64,000 bases of DNA from positions 186,001 to 250,000 of the forward strand of contig NZ_JAFCLP010000007.1 in the NCBI RefSeq assembly GCF_018129405.1, given 5' to 3'. This DNA is from Bradyrhizobium iriomotense (GTDB lineage Bacteria > Pseudomonadota > Alphaproteobacteria > Rhizobiales > Xanthobacteraceae). A program made the translations under genes and the position numbers. Shown here piece by piece: positions 33,889 through 43,210 of this stretch. The notes below the pieces were generated by a model, which saw only the letters and a program-made list of their open reading frames with translations, did no database searches and was not told the DNA's origin. Position 1 is the stretch's first letter. Each line of letters begins with the position of its first letter.

Positions 33889-34670
33889 GAGAAGCTCAGC
33901 GGCATGTCGAACTGAGGCTCGGACCAACGCACCAGCCTGGCGCGGATCCGCTCGAAGATCGCATCGAGGCAGATGCCCATCGCTCCCACGATGATGATCA
34001 TCGCGAAGACTGTGTCGTATTGCCCCATGTCGAGCGCATTGAACAGGATGTTCCCGGCGCCAGATTGGCGGGCGATCATCTCGCTGGTGATCATCGTAAT
34101 CAGTGCCAGCACCAATCCCGTGCGGCATCCGGTCAGGATCTCCGGCAGCGCGGCAGGCAGCACGATCCGGACCAGGCGTTGCAGGGAAGAGAGTCCCATC
34201 GCAGCGCCTGACCACAACATCTTCTCTTCGACGGCCTTGGCGCCTTCGAAGCTGTGATAGATCACAGGCAGACTGACGCCAAGGAAGATCACCAGCGTCT
34301 TTGTGATGTCGCCGACGCCCAGCCACAGCATGATGATGGGCATCAAAGCGGCCTTCGGGACCGGATAGATCACCATCAGAAGCGGATTGAAGAAGGCTGC
34401 GACGGCCCGGCTGCGCCCCATCAACAGGCCAAGAGGAATCGAAAAGAGCACGGCTACACCGAACCCCATCGCCATGCGACGAAGCGAGGCCAGGATGTTG
34501 ATCAGCGCCTCCTTGTCGCCAAGGATATCCGGGATCGCGCGGATCGCCTCGACCGCCGTTGGAAAGCTGTCGTTCTTCAGCACCAGCGCAGCGGCCTGCC
34601 ACACTGCCAATAGCCCGATGCAGGCAAGCACCGGGGCGGCACGCTTGAGCACAGCGGCCGGCGACATCAT
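33885..34670 (-). CDS. ABC transporter permease (nitrate/taurine type), first subunit
   Basis: A 261-residue permease of the same family (hydrophobic segments, with EAA-like WSGAAMGLSSLQRLVRIVLP). It overlaps the ATPase stop by 4 bases at its start and the next permease by 4 bases at its end. Two different permease genes side by side point to a heterodimer rather than duplication; the proteins are clearly diverged. Confidence 0.86.
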   Translation of the reverse strand: MMSPAAVLKRAAPVLACIGLLAVWQAAALVLKNDSFPTAVEAIRAIPDILGDKEALINILASLRRMAMGFGVAVLFSIPLGLLMGRSRAVAAFFNPLLMVIYPVPKAALMPIIMLWLGVGDITKTLVIFLGVSLPVIYHSFEGAKAVEEKMLWSGAAMGLSSLQRLVRIVLPAALPEILTGCRTGLVLALITMITSEMIARQSGAGNILFNALDMGQYDTVFAMIIIVGAMGICLDAIFERIRARLVRWSEPQFDMPLSFS

Positions 34671-35512
34671 GAGGATGTTCCGACTTCGTCGCTTTCATCG
34701 AACATGCGCTCGATGTCCACAACGTATTTCTGGTAGCGCGGGTCGAGCAGCAGCTCGTTGCGGCGGCGCGGTCGCGGCAGATCGATATCGATGACCTGCC
34801 GGATACGGCCGGGAGATTTCGACATCATCACGACCTTGTCCGAGAGAAAGACGGCTTCGTCGACCGAATGGGTGACGAACAACACCGTCTTGCGATCACG
34901 TTCCCAGATGTTCAGGAGATCGTTCTGCAGACGCGTCCGGGTATGCGCATCGAGCGCGCCGAACGGCTCGTCCATCAACAGGACTTCGGGATGGTAGGCG
35001 AGAGTCCGGGCGAGCGCGACGCGCTGCTTCATGCCGCCAGACAGCTCCTTGGGATAGAAGTTCTCGTAACCCTTCAGCCCGACCATCTCGACCAGCGCCC
35101 GGCTCTGCGCTTCGGCCTCGCTCGCTCGCACACCCTGCTGGCGCGGCCCGTACATCACATTGCCCAGCACCGTCTTCCAGGGAAACAGCGCAAACTCCTG
35201 GAAGACCGGTCCGCGATCCGGACCGGGTCCTGTGATCGCTTGCCCCTTGATCTTCGCCACGCCACTGGTTGGGCTTACGAAGCCTCCGACGATATAGAGC
35301 AGTGTCGATTTGCCACAGCCTGACGGCCCGAGAATGGAGACGAAAGCTCCTTCGTCGATCGTCAGCGAGATGTTCGACAGCGCCAAATGGTCCTTCCGCG
35401 CCGAGGTCTGGAAAACCTGCGAGACGCGATCGATCTCGATGATCGCAGAAGCCGGCTTTTGTGACGTCACCGGACTCACCCATTCGCTCGATCTCGAAGG
35501 CACTACCTTCAT
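34667..35512 (-). CDS. ABC transporter ATP-binding protein (SsuB/TauB/NrtD type)
   Basis: A 281-residue ATPase: Walker A GPSGCGKS, signature LSGGMKQR, Walker B VLLMDEP with GALDAHTR, and switch His in VTHSVDEA. The FQEFALFPWKTVLGNV stretch is typical of the nitrate/sulfonate/taurine group. It overlaps the first permease by 4 bases and lies 122 bases after the IlvD-like gene. An in-frame start at 35512 precedes about 30 variable residues; a shorter start is possible. Confidence 0.9.
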   Translation of the reverse strand: MKVVPSRSSEWVSPVTSQKPASAIIEIDRVSQVFQTSARKDHLALSNISLTIDEGAFVSILGPSGCGKSTLLYIVGGFVSPTSGVAKIKGQAITGPGPDRGPVFQEFALFPWKTVLGNVMYGPRQQGVRASEAEAQSRALVEMVGLKGYENFYPKELSGGMKQRVALARTLAYHPEVLLMDEPFGALDAHTRTRLQNDLLNIWERDRKTVLFVTHSVDEAVFLSDKVVMMSKSPGRIRQVIDIDLPRPRRRNELLLDPRYQKYVVDIERMFDESDEVGTSS

Positions 35513-35634
35513 CCCGCTCTCACTTCACGCATTCGCGAACGTCACGCAATCGACCTGCTGAATGTCCTCCATCAGCAGCACGAGCTTAGCAAGAAGCCTG
35601 CCAGACGGACGATTGCCTTCAACGCCGTGGCTCG

Positions 35635-37329
35635 TCACTCGAACCAGGGCCATTCCGCCGGGCCCTCGTGCGTGACCGCTCCACCCGGCGCTTGGCCAAC
35701 CAATCGCGCATATTTCGCCAGCGCCCCGGCTCGATGCCGTGGCGGTCGCGGCCTCCAGTCGCGTCGGCGCGCGGCGAATTCCTGCTCGTCGATCAGCACA
35801 TCCATGCGACGGCCAGCCGCATCAATCCGGATCTTGTCGCCATCCCGCACGAGCGCAAGCGGGCCGCCAACAAATGCTTCGGGGGAGACATAGCCGATGC
35901 ACATGCCGCGCGTGGCGCCGGAGAACCTCCCGTCGGTGATCAGGGCCACTTTTTCACCCATGCCCTGCCCGTAGATCAGCGCGGTGACGCCAAGCATCTC
36001 GCGCATGCCAGGGCCGCCGACCGGCCCTTCATTACGGATCACAAGGACCTCGCCGGCCTTGTAGCTGCGGTCACGCACAGCCGCGACACAGCCTTCCTCG
36101 TCTTCGAAAACGCGTGCGATTCCCTCGAAAAACTGGCTCTTCAGACCTGCGACCTTGATGACTGCGCCGTCCGGACAAAGATTGCCCTTCAGCACCGCTA
36201 CACCGCCATCCGGCATGATCGGCGCGCGCGCGGCGTAAACGATCTCCCCATCGGGCGCGTTGGCCGTGCCGTATTCTTCGGCAAGCGTGCGGCCCGTGAT
36301 GGTGATGCAGCTGCCATCCATGTGGCCGCTCTGGATCAGTTCGCGGATGACGACGGCCGCACCGCCGATGTCATAGACATCTTTCGCCGTGTACTTACCC
36401 CCTGGGCGCAGATTTCCGATCAGCGGTGTCCTGGCGAAGACCTCACCAACATCATCGATCGTGAATGCGATGCCAGCTTCATTCGCAATCGCGGGCAGAT
36501 GCAGCGCGGCGTTGGTCGAGCCACCTGTCGCGGCCACGATGGCCGCGCCATTCTCGAGGGATTTCCGCGTCACGATGTCGCGCGGGAGCGGCCCGCCGCG
36601 TTCCAGCATCTCCATGATCAGGCGTCCGGCACGGCGTGAGATCTGCGCACGCTCGGCGTAGATACCAGGCACCATCGACACGTTGGGGATAGTAAGACCC
36701 ATTGCCTCCGACACCATCCCCATGGTGTTCGCCGTGAACTGGCCGGCGCACGCACCGATAGTGGGCAGGCAGGCACGCTCGATTCGCTCGAGCGTCTCTC
36801 CGTCGATGTCGCCCGTCATGAAACTACCGACAGCCTCATAGGAGTCGAGCACTGTGAGAGTCCGCCCGTCGACGCGCCCCGGCAGCGAACTGCCGCCATA
36901 GATGAAAATGGACGGCACGTTGCAACGAACCATCCCCATCATCACGCCGGGCAGCGTCTTGTCGCATCCGCCGTATCCGATCAGCGCATCGTAGGCGAGG
37001 CCATGGACGACCGCTTCGATCGAGTCGGCAATCAGCTCGCGCGAGAACAGGGAAAACTTCATTCCCTCATGATTCATGCTGATGCCGTCGGAGACCGACA
37101 CGGTCGAGAATTCGCGCGGCGTCCCGCCCGCCTCCTCGATTCCCGTCTTGGCGGCGGCCACCTGGAAATCATGGGTCATGTTGCAGGGCGTCTGCTCGCC
37201 CTTCATGCTGACGACGCCGACCATCGGCCTGGCAATCGCGGTGTCGTCGAGGCCCATCGCGCGCATGAAAGCGCGGTGCGGAGCCCGGTCGAGCCCGCCC
37301 GTCGTCACCCGTGATCGCAACTTCTTCAT
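35635..37329 (-). CDS. Dihydroxy-acid dehydratase family protein (IlvD/EDD)
   Basis: A 564-residue IlvD/EDD-family dehydratase with cluster cysteines C49 ([11 protein letters not shown]), C122 ([11 protein letters not shown]) and C194 (IGACAGQF), suggesting a [2Fe-2S] type. Housekeeping IlvD makes branched-chain keto acids, but this copy lies between an ABC binding protein and its ATPase in a catabolic operon, so a dehydratase for a sugar acid or ring-cleavage dihydroxy acid is more likely. Start at 37329 (MKKLRSRV) is preferred to an upstream ATG at 37350 by comparison with the family; neither has a strong ribosome site. Confidence 0.85.
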   Translation of the reverse strand: MKKLRSRVTTGGLDRAPHRAFMRAMGLDDTAIARPMVGVVSMKGEQTPCNMTHDFQVAAAKTGIEEAGGTPREFSTVSVSDGISMNHEGMKFSLFSRELIADSIEAVVHGLAYDALIGYGGCDKTLPGVMMGMVRCNVPSIFIYGGSSLPGRVDGRTLTVLDSYEAVGSFMTGDIDGETLERIERACLPTIGACAGQFTANTMGMVSEAMGLTIPNVSMVPGIYAERAQISRRAGRLIMEMLERGGPLPRDIVTRKSLENGAAIVAATGGSTNAALHLPAIANEAGIAFTIDDVGEVFARTPLIGNLRPGGKYTAKDVYDIGGAAVVIRELIQSGHMDGSCITITGRTLAEEYGTANAPDGEIVYAARAPIMPDGGVAVLKGNLCPDGAVIKVAGLKSQFFEGIARVFEDEEGCVAAVRDRSYKAGEVLVIRNEGPVGGPGMREMLGVTALIYGQGMGEKVALITDGRFSGATRGMCIGYVSPEAFVGGPLALVRDGDKIRIDAAGRRMDVLIDEQEFAARRRDWRPRPPRHRAGALAKYARLVGQAPGGAVTHEGPAEWPWFE

Positions 37330-37406
37330 GCGTGCATCTTCTTCATGCAACGTCCTGGCTGGCCGGGACGTTGCGATCGCGTCGTCCGGATAGTTCGTTC
37401 TACCAC

Positions 37407-38390
37407 CTATTGCAGCGGTGCAACGATCGTCGGATGCTTGAACTGAGCGACGTCGAGCTTTGGCAACATTCCCGTCTCTGCGTAGATATCGAGCATCTTC
37501 TGAATGGCGGGGAAGTTCGGCGCAGCTCCCGGGTCACGGCCGAAGTCGTTCTCCTTGAGCAGGTACGTCTCGAGCACCGGAACGGGAGCCTTCAGCACCT
37601 CGGACACGACCTTCAAGGTCTCTTCGCGGTTCGCCAGAGCCTTCTTCATGCCCGACGTGATGTCACGGACATATGCTTTGACCAGTTCCGGGTTCTTGTC
37701 GACGAAATCGGCACGGCAGGCTTCCAGAATGTGCACGATGTTCGGCATGGCCTGCGACAGCGAGAACAGTTTGCGGGTGCCACCCTTTGCTTCCGCGCGC
37801 GCAGCAAACGGCTGGTTCATGTTGACTGCATCGACGCGGCCCTGGCGCAACGCATCTTCCGAGACCGCAAAGCCGACCTCGACCAGCTTGATATCCTTGG
37901 CCGGATCGACACCATTCTGCTTCAGGAGCAGGTTGAACGGTCCCTGCGTGCCGCCGCCGATCACGGAAATGCCGACAGTCTTGCCCTTGAGGTCGGCAAT
38001 GGTCTTGATCGGCGAGTCATCCATCACCGCCCAATAGACTGAAAAGCCGCCGGGCTTCTCGAAGACATGCTGCGCGACGATATAGGCCTTGAGATTGCCG
38101 CCAACGACGCCGTTGGAGAGCGACAGCGGGGCCTGGGTCGCGCAATCCAGAGCGCCCGCCGCCAATGCCTGCGTCATCGGCGCGGTGCCCTGAAACTGGG
38201 TCCATTCGATGTTGTAGGACTTGCCGATATTGGGGAATTCAGCCGGGCGACGCATCATCCAGTACTTGGACTCCTCGGCCGGGATCGTCCAACCGACGCG
38301 GATCGTCTGTTGCGCCTGTGAGGGACCTGCGGCCGCAATCACCGCCGCCGCCGCCCCCATTGCCAGCATCAACCTCGAAACCGTTCGCAT
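37407..38390 (-). CDS. ABC transporter substrate-binding protein (NMT1/SsuA-like)
   Basis: A 327-residue periplasmic protein: signal peptide ([20 protein letters not shown], cleavage after SQA-QQ), then the NMT1/SsuA pattern ([52 protein letters not shown]). It should capture a small organic acid or heterocycle for the importer encoded downstream. First gene of the six-gene minus-strand operon ending in the NicX-like gene. An 18-base inverted repeat at 38448-38465 lies 57 bases upstream. Confidence 0.87.
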   Translation of the reverse strand: MRTVSRLMLAMGAAAAVIAAAGPSQAQQTIRVGWTIPAEESKYWMMRRPAEFPNIGKSYNIEWTQFQGTAPMTQALAAGALDCATQAPLSLSNGVVGGNLKAYIVAQHVFEKPGGFSVYWAVMDDSPIKTIADLKGKTVGISVIGGGTQGPFNLLLKQNGVDPAKDIKLVEVGFAVSEDALRQGRVDAVNMNQPFAARAEAKGGTRKLFSLSQAMPNIVHILEACRADFVDKNPELVKAYVRDITSGMKKALANREETLKVVSEVLKAPVPVLETYLLKENDFGRDPGAAPNFPAIQKMLDIYAETGMLPKLDVAQFKHPTIVAPLQ

Positions 38391-38447
38391 CGCGCCCACT
38401 CCGTTGCTCCGGCGCCGACCGGCGCCACCCAACCCGACCAGCCCAAA

Positions 38448-38465
38448 TGTTTCATGGTTCAAACA
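38448..38465. promoter_or_regulatory. Candidate operator, inverted repeat TGTTTCA-N4-TCAAACA
   Basis: Imperfect 18-base palindrome in the divergent region between the binding-protein gene (start 38390) and the HIBADH-family gene (start 38569). Its position suits control of both. No regulator for this cluster is encoded nearby. Confidence 0.35.
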
Positions 38466-38568
38466 ATCAGGCAAGCCATGCAAGCCGGCCCGGTTTCGCC
38501 GGAGCGCGCGCAATGTATGGTATGGCGGCGGTCATGCGCCATTGCGCTGCGACAGGAGGAGGCAACCT

Positions 38569-39477
38569 ATGGCTGATACGAGCAAGACAAACCCGCAGGG
38601 CGCCGAGCGGCTCGGCTATGTCGGGCTCGGACTGATGGGAACACCCATGACCCGCCGCCTGCTCAAGGCTGGCTATCAGGTCACCGTCTGGAACCGTTCG
38701 GAGGGCAAGGTCGCTCCCCTCGTCGAAGCTGGTGCACGGCGCGCAATGACCCCCCGCGACGTTATGACGGACGCGGATATCGTCTTCATGTGCGTGACGG
38801 ACGCCGCAGCGGTTGAAGAGGTGTTATTCGGAGCTGAAGGTCTTTCGGCCGCGACCGGCGCGGGCAAGCTCGTCGTCGACTTCTCGTCGATCCATCCTGA
38901 CGCTGCGCGCGACCTCGCGAGCCGATTGAATGATACCAATGGCGCAGGCTGGATCGATGCACCCGTGTCCGGCGGCACCAAGGGCGCCGAGGAAGGCACG
39001 CTTGCGATCATGGCCGGCGGAGACATTGCCGACGTCGAGAGGGTGCGCACCTACGTCCTCGCCATGGCACGCAGGTTCACCCATATGGGGCCTACCGGCG
39101 CAGGTCAGACGACAAAGCTGTGCAATCAGGTGATCGTCGGATGCGCGATGGCCGTCCTCGCCGAAGCAACTCGCCTTGCCGTGAACGCAGGAATTGATGC
39201 CAATCGATTGCCCGAAGCGCTCGCCGGTGGCTTTGCGGACTCCATTCCGCTTCAGCTTTTCGTGCCGCGGATGGTCCAGGGCATCCACTCCCCGCCGCTC
39301 GGTCATATTTCTACGATGCTCAAGGATCTCGATACTGTCGCCGATGTCGCGCAGACGACGTCGACGCCGGTGCCGATGGCATCGCTTGCCAGACAACTTT
39401 TCAGGCTGGCCAAGGCCGCGCGCGGCGCAGATGCGGACGCGCTGGAGATCTACAAGCTTTCGGCCGCAGAGCATTGA
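38569..39477 (+). CDS. 3-hydroxyisobutyrate dehydrogenase/tartronate semialdehyde reductase family protein
   Basis: A 302-residue beta-hydroxyacid dehydrogenase: the Rossmann motif GYVGLGLMGTPMTRRLL, the substrate loop WIDAPVSGGTKGAEEGTLA, and the catalytic lysine region GAGQTTKLCNQ. It oxidises a 3-hydroxy acid or reduces a semialdehyde with NAD(P). ATG at 38569 has AGGAGG 9 bases upstream; an in-frame extension upstream crosses the divergent promoter and is rejected. It faces the ABC binding-protein operon, so may handle a late product of that pathway. Confidence 0.87.
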   Translation: MADTSKTNPQGAERLGYVGLGLMGTPMTRRLLKAGYQVTVWNRSEGKVAPLVEAGARRAMTPRDVMTDADIVFMCVTDAAAVEEVLFGAEGLSAATGAGKLVVDFSSIHPDAARDLASRLNDTNGAGWIDAPVSGGTKGAEEGTLAIMAGGDIADVERVRTYVLAMARRFTHMGPTGAGQTTKLCNQVIVGCAMAVLAEATRLAVNAGIDANRLPEALAGGFADSIPLQLFVPRMVQGIHSPPLGHISTMLKDLDTVADVAQTTSTPVPMASLARQLFRLAKAARGADADALEIYKLSAAEH

Positions 39478-39502
39478 GCTGCCGAATACGACCAGAAGCG
39501 CC

Positions 39503-40066
39503 TTACGGCGACTTCTTGCGCTCATCGTCGGCCAGGAACCGGCCATATGCTCCCCGCGCAAACAGCAGAGGTTCCTTGGCGTTGTAGGCATAGGCCTCGA
39601 CTGCTCCGAGAAAGATCACGTGATCGCCGCCATAATAGCGGTTGACGGAGCGGCATTGAAAACTGGCCACGCTCTCGGCGAGCACCGGAGCGTTGCCGAG
39701 ACCTGGCGCCCAATCGACACCAGCGAACTTGTCATCGGACGATTTCGCGAACTTGTTGGCAAGCACCTGCTGCGACGTGCCGAGGATATGGACGGCGAAG
39801 TGGCTGGCGTTCTGAAACACAGGCAGGCTTGAGGAATAGACCCCGAGGCTCCAGAGGACCAGAGGAGGATTCAAGGAGACCGATGCAAATGAATTGCAGG
39901 TGATGCCATAAGGCTTTCCGTCCGCCGCCGTGGCGGTGATGATCGTTACGCCCGTTCCGTATGTGCCGAGTGCGTTTCGAAAATCGCGAGGATCGATCGG
40001 CGAGCTGTCGCTCGCAAGTTCGTTGGCTGGATCTGGAACGGCCGGCTGCTTCGGCAGATCATTCAT
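39503..40066 (-). CDS. Flavin reductase of a two-component monooxygenase
   Basis: A 187-residue FMN/FAD reductase-like domain (RNALGTYGTGVTIITATAAD, GITCNSFASVSLNPPLVLWS, DHVIFLGAVEAY). Such proteins supply free reduced flavin to a partner oxygenase. It follows the DszC/HpaB-like gene by 9 bases on the same strand, so the two almost certainly form one enzyme system. Confidence 0.88.
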   Translation of the reverse strand: MNDLPKQPAVPDPANELASDSSPIDPRDFRNALGTYGTGVTIITATAADGKPYGITCNSFASVSLNPPLVLWSLGVYSSSLPVFQNASHFAVHILGTSQQVLANKFAKSSDDKFAGVDWAPGLGNAPVLAESVASFQCRSVNRYYGGDHVIFLGAVEAYAYNAKEPLLFARGAYGRFLADDERKKSP

Positions 40067-40075
40067 CGGCCGGCC

Positions 40076-41305
40076 TCACAGCGTAAGATTCTCGGACGGC
40101 AGGCCCAGCGCCACGCGTCCATAATTGGTTCCGGCCGCATCGAAGTTGAACGCGAGATGCGAGTTGATCGCGTGTGCATCGCGGAATTGCCGCTGCAAAA
40201 CCCCCGTCGTGAACAAGCCGCGCGCTCCGCTCGCCGCAAACAGCATCGAGACCGCATCCGTACACAAGTTCACTGAAAAGGCCCCGTCACGCCGATATCG
40301 GGTCTTGGCTGACATATCGGGAATATGACCACGCCTTGCATTCTCCATGGCATCGATACAAGCCGAACGCATGATCAGACGCGCAGCGTCGATCTTGGCG
40401 GAGGCCTCCGCAATCTTGATCTGAGTGCTCTGAAAGTCGCTCAGCTTGGCACGGTTGTAGGTGGAAATGCGATGACGCACGACCTCGATATAATCGTTCA
40501 GGCACGCCTGGGCATTTCCTAGCGCGACACCGGACAAGACGTAAGGAAATAGCGAGAACACAGGTAACGTATACAATGGATTGGGATTGACTTTGCTTCC
40601 TGGCGGCCGGCCGCCGGTGAGCTCGCCAACGGCCACCGTCATATCATCGGCCACAAAGGCGTCCCGGACTTCCACGTCGCAAGAACCGGTGCCGCGCAGC
40701 CCGGCGACATTCCAGGTGTCGAGGACTTTATAGTCGCCCTTCGGAAGCAGAAATATCCGGTACTCGATGCCATCTGCCTCGTCTTCAGAGGAGACCACGC
40801 TTGCAAGCATGTTCCATTCGCACGACGCGACGCCGGAAGAAAATGGCCAACTTCCGCGCAGCTGGTATCCGCCCTTGACCCTCGTGGCGCGGCCCGCAGG
40901 AAAGATGAACGAGGAGGCAATCAGCGTATCCGGATCATGGCCCCAGACCAGATCCTGCGCCCGTTGCTCGAACATGCCGAGCATCCAGTGATGGCTCGCC
41001 AGATTGGCGAGATTCCAGGCCACTGACGCGTCCGCCTGTCCCAGCAGATCGGCGCAGTCAATCAGGGCGACATAATCGAGCTCAGCACCGCCAAAGCGCT
41101 TGGGCTGGAGCATCCGGAACAGGCCGGCGTCGTGCAGATCCCGTTCGGTCTCGGCCGGAAGGTATCGCAGCTCCTCGGTTCGGGCAGCTCGCTCCCGCAG
41201 TCGTGGCAGGAGCGCCCGAGCGTTCGCGATCATTGCTGCGTAAGCGCGCTCGCCGGATCCCGGCCCCTCAGGCTGGCCCACGCTCGGCTCTTGACCAGGC
41301 GCCAT
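40076..41305 (-). CDS. Acyl-CoA dehydrogenase-fold flavin monooxygenase (oxygenase component)
   Basis: A 409-residue protein of the group D monooxygenases (HsaA, DszC and HpaB-like types), which have an acyl-CoA dehydrogenase fold but use reduced flavin and O2. Supporting stretches are RMLQPKRFGGAELDYVALID, VAWNLANLASHHWMLGMF and the C-terminal FTTGVLQRQFRDAHAINSH. The adjacent flavin reductase argues for an oxygenase, not a dehydrogenase. It likely hydroxylates an aromatic or heteroaromatic ring, or an N/S atom. A GATCGGC-N7-GCCGATC repeat lies about 39 bases upstream. Confidence 0.85.
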   Translation of the reverse strand: MAPGQEPSVGQPEGPGSGERAYAAMIANARALLPRLRERAARTEELRYLPAETERDLHDAGLFRMLQPKRFGGAELDYVALIDCADLLGQADASVAWNLANLASHHWMLGMFEQRAQDLVWGHDPDTLIASSFIFPAGRATRVKGGYQLRGSWPFSSGVASCEWNMLASVVSSEDEADGIEYRIFLLPKGDYKVLDTWNVAGLRGTGSCDVEVRDAFVADDMTVAVGELTGGRPPGSKVNPNPLYTLPVFSLFPYVLSGVALGNAQACLNDYIEVVRHRISTYNRAKLSDFQSTQIKIAEASAKIDAARLIMRSACIDAMENARRGHIPDMSAKTRYRRDGAFSVNLCTDAVSMLFAASGARGLFTTGVLQRQFRDAHAINSHLAFNFDAAGTNYGRVALGLPSENLTL

Positions 41306-41343
41306 TCCGCATCCCTCGCTTTCCTATACTTATGCGGCGGGAA

Positions 41344-41364
41344 GATCGGCAAATCAAGCCGATC
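41344..41364. promoter_or_regulatory. Inverted repeat GATCGGC-N7-GCCGATC before monooxygenase genes
   Basis: Perfect 7-base arms with a 7-base spacer, 39 bases upstream of the oxygenase-component start and after the CoA-transferase gene; a possible operator. Confidence 0.35.
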
Positions 41365-41471
41365 GCTCTGAACCCTGCTGTTCGGAAAGGAGGCAACATC
41401 GCGAACCGGCATCGTGGAGCAGCGATCCGAAAGCCGCGCGATGCCAGCCCACCAGGTCAACGGCTCGGGGC

Positions 41472-42734
41472 TCAAACCGGGGGCTTACCTGATCCGAAGA
41501 CTCCCCTTTGGACGAATTCCGCGATCCGGCGCTGGTCATAACCAAGCGTGTCACGCAAGACGTCCACGGTATGTTCGCCCAACAGAGGTGCGGCGACGGG
41601 ATTAATTGCGCCGGTTAGACTCATGGTAATCGGCGTCTCGATGTTGGGGACCCAGTCTGCGGTAGGATGCGGAATCCGGCTCAAGCGATGGCGCTCGCGG
41701 GCTTCAGGTGCGTTAAAGCCCTCTTCGACGGTGCGGAGATAGCCGACCGGGATATTGGCCAGCTTCATCTTCGCCATCCAGTTCTCGAGGGTATCGCTTG
41801 CAAAGACTTCCGCGATGGCTGCCCGCAACAGTTCCTTGTTCTCAGAACGCGCTTTGCGCGTCGCGAATTGCGGATCGGTGATGAGATCTGGCCGGTTCAA
41901 CACCTCGACGACCAACCGGCGATAGAGCCGGTCGTTGGCGCAGGCCATATAGAGCGGTCCATCGGAAGCTTCATAGACGCCGACGGTGGGAGACCCGCTC
42001 GGTGAATTTCCAAACCGGCCGGGATTTTGGCCATTGATCAGATAGGCCATGCCGTAGAAGCCCGTCATCGCCATTGCAATGTCGAACAAGGCAACCTCGA
42101 CGTGCTGGCCGCGGCCGAGCCGATCCCGCGCCAGCAGAGCGAGAAGAATGGCGTTACAGGCCGTCATTCCCGTCGCAATGTCCACGATGGGTGGGCCGGT
42201 GCGAACTGGGGGACCATCGGCAAATCCGTTGAGCGACATGAAGCCGCTTTCCGCCTGGGTGATGGGATCGAAGCCGGGACGCGAGGCGAACGGCCCGGAG
42301 CGCCCATAGGCCGAGATCGAACAATAGACCAACCGCGGATTGAGCGGCGCGACGGCATCGTAGTCGAGGCCGAATTTCTTCATGACCCCGCTCGAAAAAT
42401 TCTCGACGACCACGTCGGCCTTGCGGATCAGATCCAGCGCGATCTCGCGGGCTTCAGGCACGGCGAGGTCGAGTACGATGCCACGCTTGTTGCGGTTTAG
42501 GCTGAGATAAGCAGCACTCTCGCCGCCGATCTCGGCGTGTTCATACGCGCGTGTATCGTCGCCGCCGTCCGGGTTCTCGATCTTGATGACGCGCGCACCG
42601 AAATCGGCCAGCGTCTGCGTGCAGGCCGGGCCGGCAACCACGCGCGTAAAATCGACGACCAGCAGACCATCGAGCGCCGCAGGCCCCTTCGTTGCTCGCG
42701 AGGGACGTTCCGGCAATTGAGGCTTGGTGGACAT
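41472..42734 (-). CDS. Class III CoA-transferase (CaiB/BaiF family)
   Basis: A 420-residue family III CoA-transferase (VVDFTRVVAGPACTQTLADFG, KIENPDGGDDTR and GFDPITQAESGFMSLNG). It moves CoA between carboxylic acids without ATP. ATG at 42734 is supported by AGGGAG upstream; the frame continues open for another 500 bases but this part is unconserved. The 166-base gap to the oxygenase gene holds an inverted repeat, so the two may be separately transcribed. It could activate the hydroxylated or ring-opened product of the neighbouring oxygenases. Confidence 0.87.
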   Translation of the reverse strand: MSTKPQLPERPSRATKGPAALDGLLVVDFTRVVAGPACTQTLADFGARVIKIENPDGGDDTRAYEHAEIGGESAAYLSLNRNKRGIVLDLAVPEAREIALDLIRKADVVVENFSSGVMKKFGLDYDAVAPLNPRLVYCSISAYGRSGPFASRPGFDPITQAESGFMSLNGFADGPPVRTGPPIVDIATGMTACNAILLALLARDRLGRGQHVEVALFDIAMAMTGFYGMAYLINGQNPGRFGNSPSGSPTVGVYEASDGPLYMACANDRLYRRLVVEVLNRPDLITDPQFATRKARSENKELLRAAIAEVFASDTLENWMAKMKLANIPVGYLRTVEEGFNAPEARERHRLSRIPHPTADWVPNIETPITMSLTGAINPVAAPLLGEHTVDVLRDTLGYDQRRIAEFVQRGVFGSGKPPV

Positions 42735-42844
42735 CGATGATGCTCCCTTACATCGGCTTGTGATCGCCGAATTTCCTGCAAGTGCAAACTTAAAGCCCGC
42801 CGCAGCCGACTTCGCAAGTGCTTCAACGACATTCCTGAAAACGC

Positions 42845-42877
42845 AAAAAGGCCCGGCAGCCGTCAAGCTGCCGGGCC
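42845..42877 (-). terminator. Hairpin terminator (minus strand)
   Basis: Perfect 11-base stem GGCCCGGCAGC / GCTGCCGGGCC with a 6-base loop (42850-42877), flanked on the low side by an A-run (T-run on the minus transcript). It suits termination of a transcript coming from the gene fragment at 42967. Confidence 0.7.
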
Positions 42878-42966
42878 TCTCGACACATTGGGCATACAAG
42901 GCTGCGTCGCACTTTGTGCAAGTCGTTCTTCGAAGGCCACGTTCCGTATCACGGGAAACCCCGCCC

Positions 42967-43122
42967 TTAGCGCAGCCGCTTTCGCCAGTACAGCGTATGC
43001 GACCAGGCCCAGGGCACCTCGGGCACGTAGAGCCGATAGCCAGCCTGGATGAAATTGTTGGCGGAGACCGGATTGCCCGACGTGTCAATCGAAGCGCAAA
43101 AAAGGAAGCCTCTCCTCCCAGC
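42967..43122 (-). pseudogene. Probable gene remnant (C-terminal fragment)
   Basis: The minus strand has an open stretch ending at a TAA (42967-42969) that reads GFLFCASIDTSGNPVSAN and continues to a WSHTLYWRKRLR terminus. It looks like the true end of a protein, possibly a GNAT-type acetyltransferase, but an in-frame stop at 43123 and no start leave at most 51 residues. The strong terminator just downstream is also what one expects after a real gene. This supports a decayed gene, with the family guess tentative. Confidence 0.4.
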
Positions 43123-43210
43123 TCAATATGTGGTGCGCAAGGGGCTTGCTTCAAGCCCCCGATGATCGTGTAGAAGCCGCGACCCAACCAACGAGTCGAG
43201 GGGTCACGAC

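Noticed and set aside
33121-34722. One long fused permease frame spanning two ABC permeases
   Set aside because: The upper part is out of frame with the real permease at 33885-34670; the true starts overlap as ATGA at 33885-33888.
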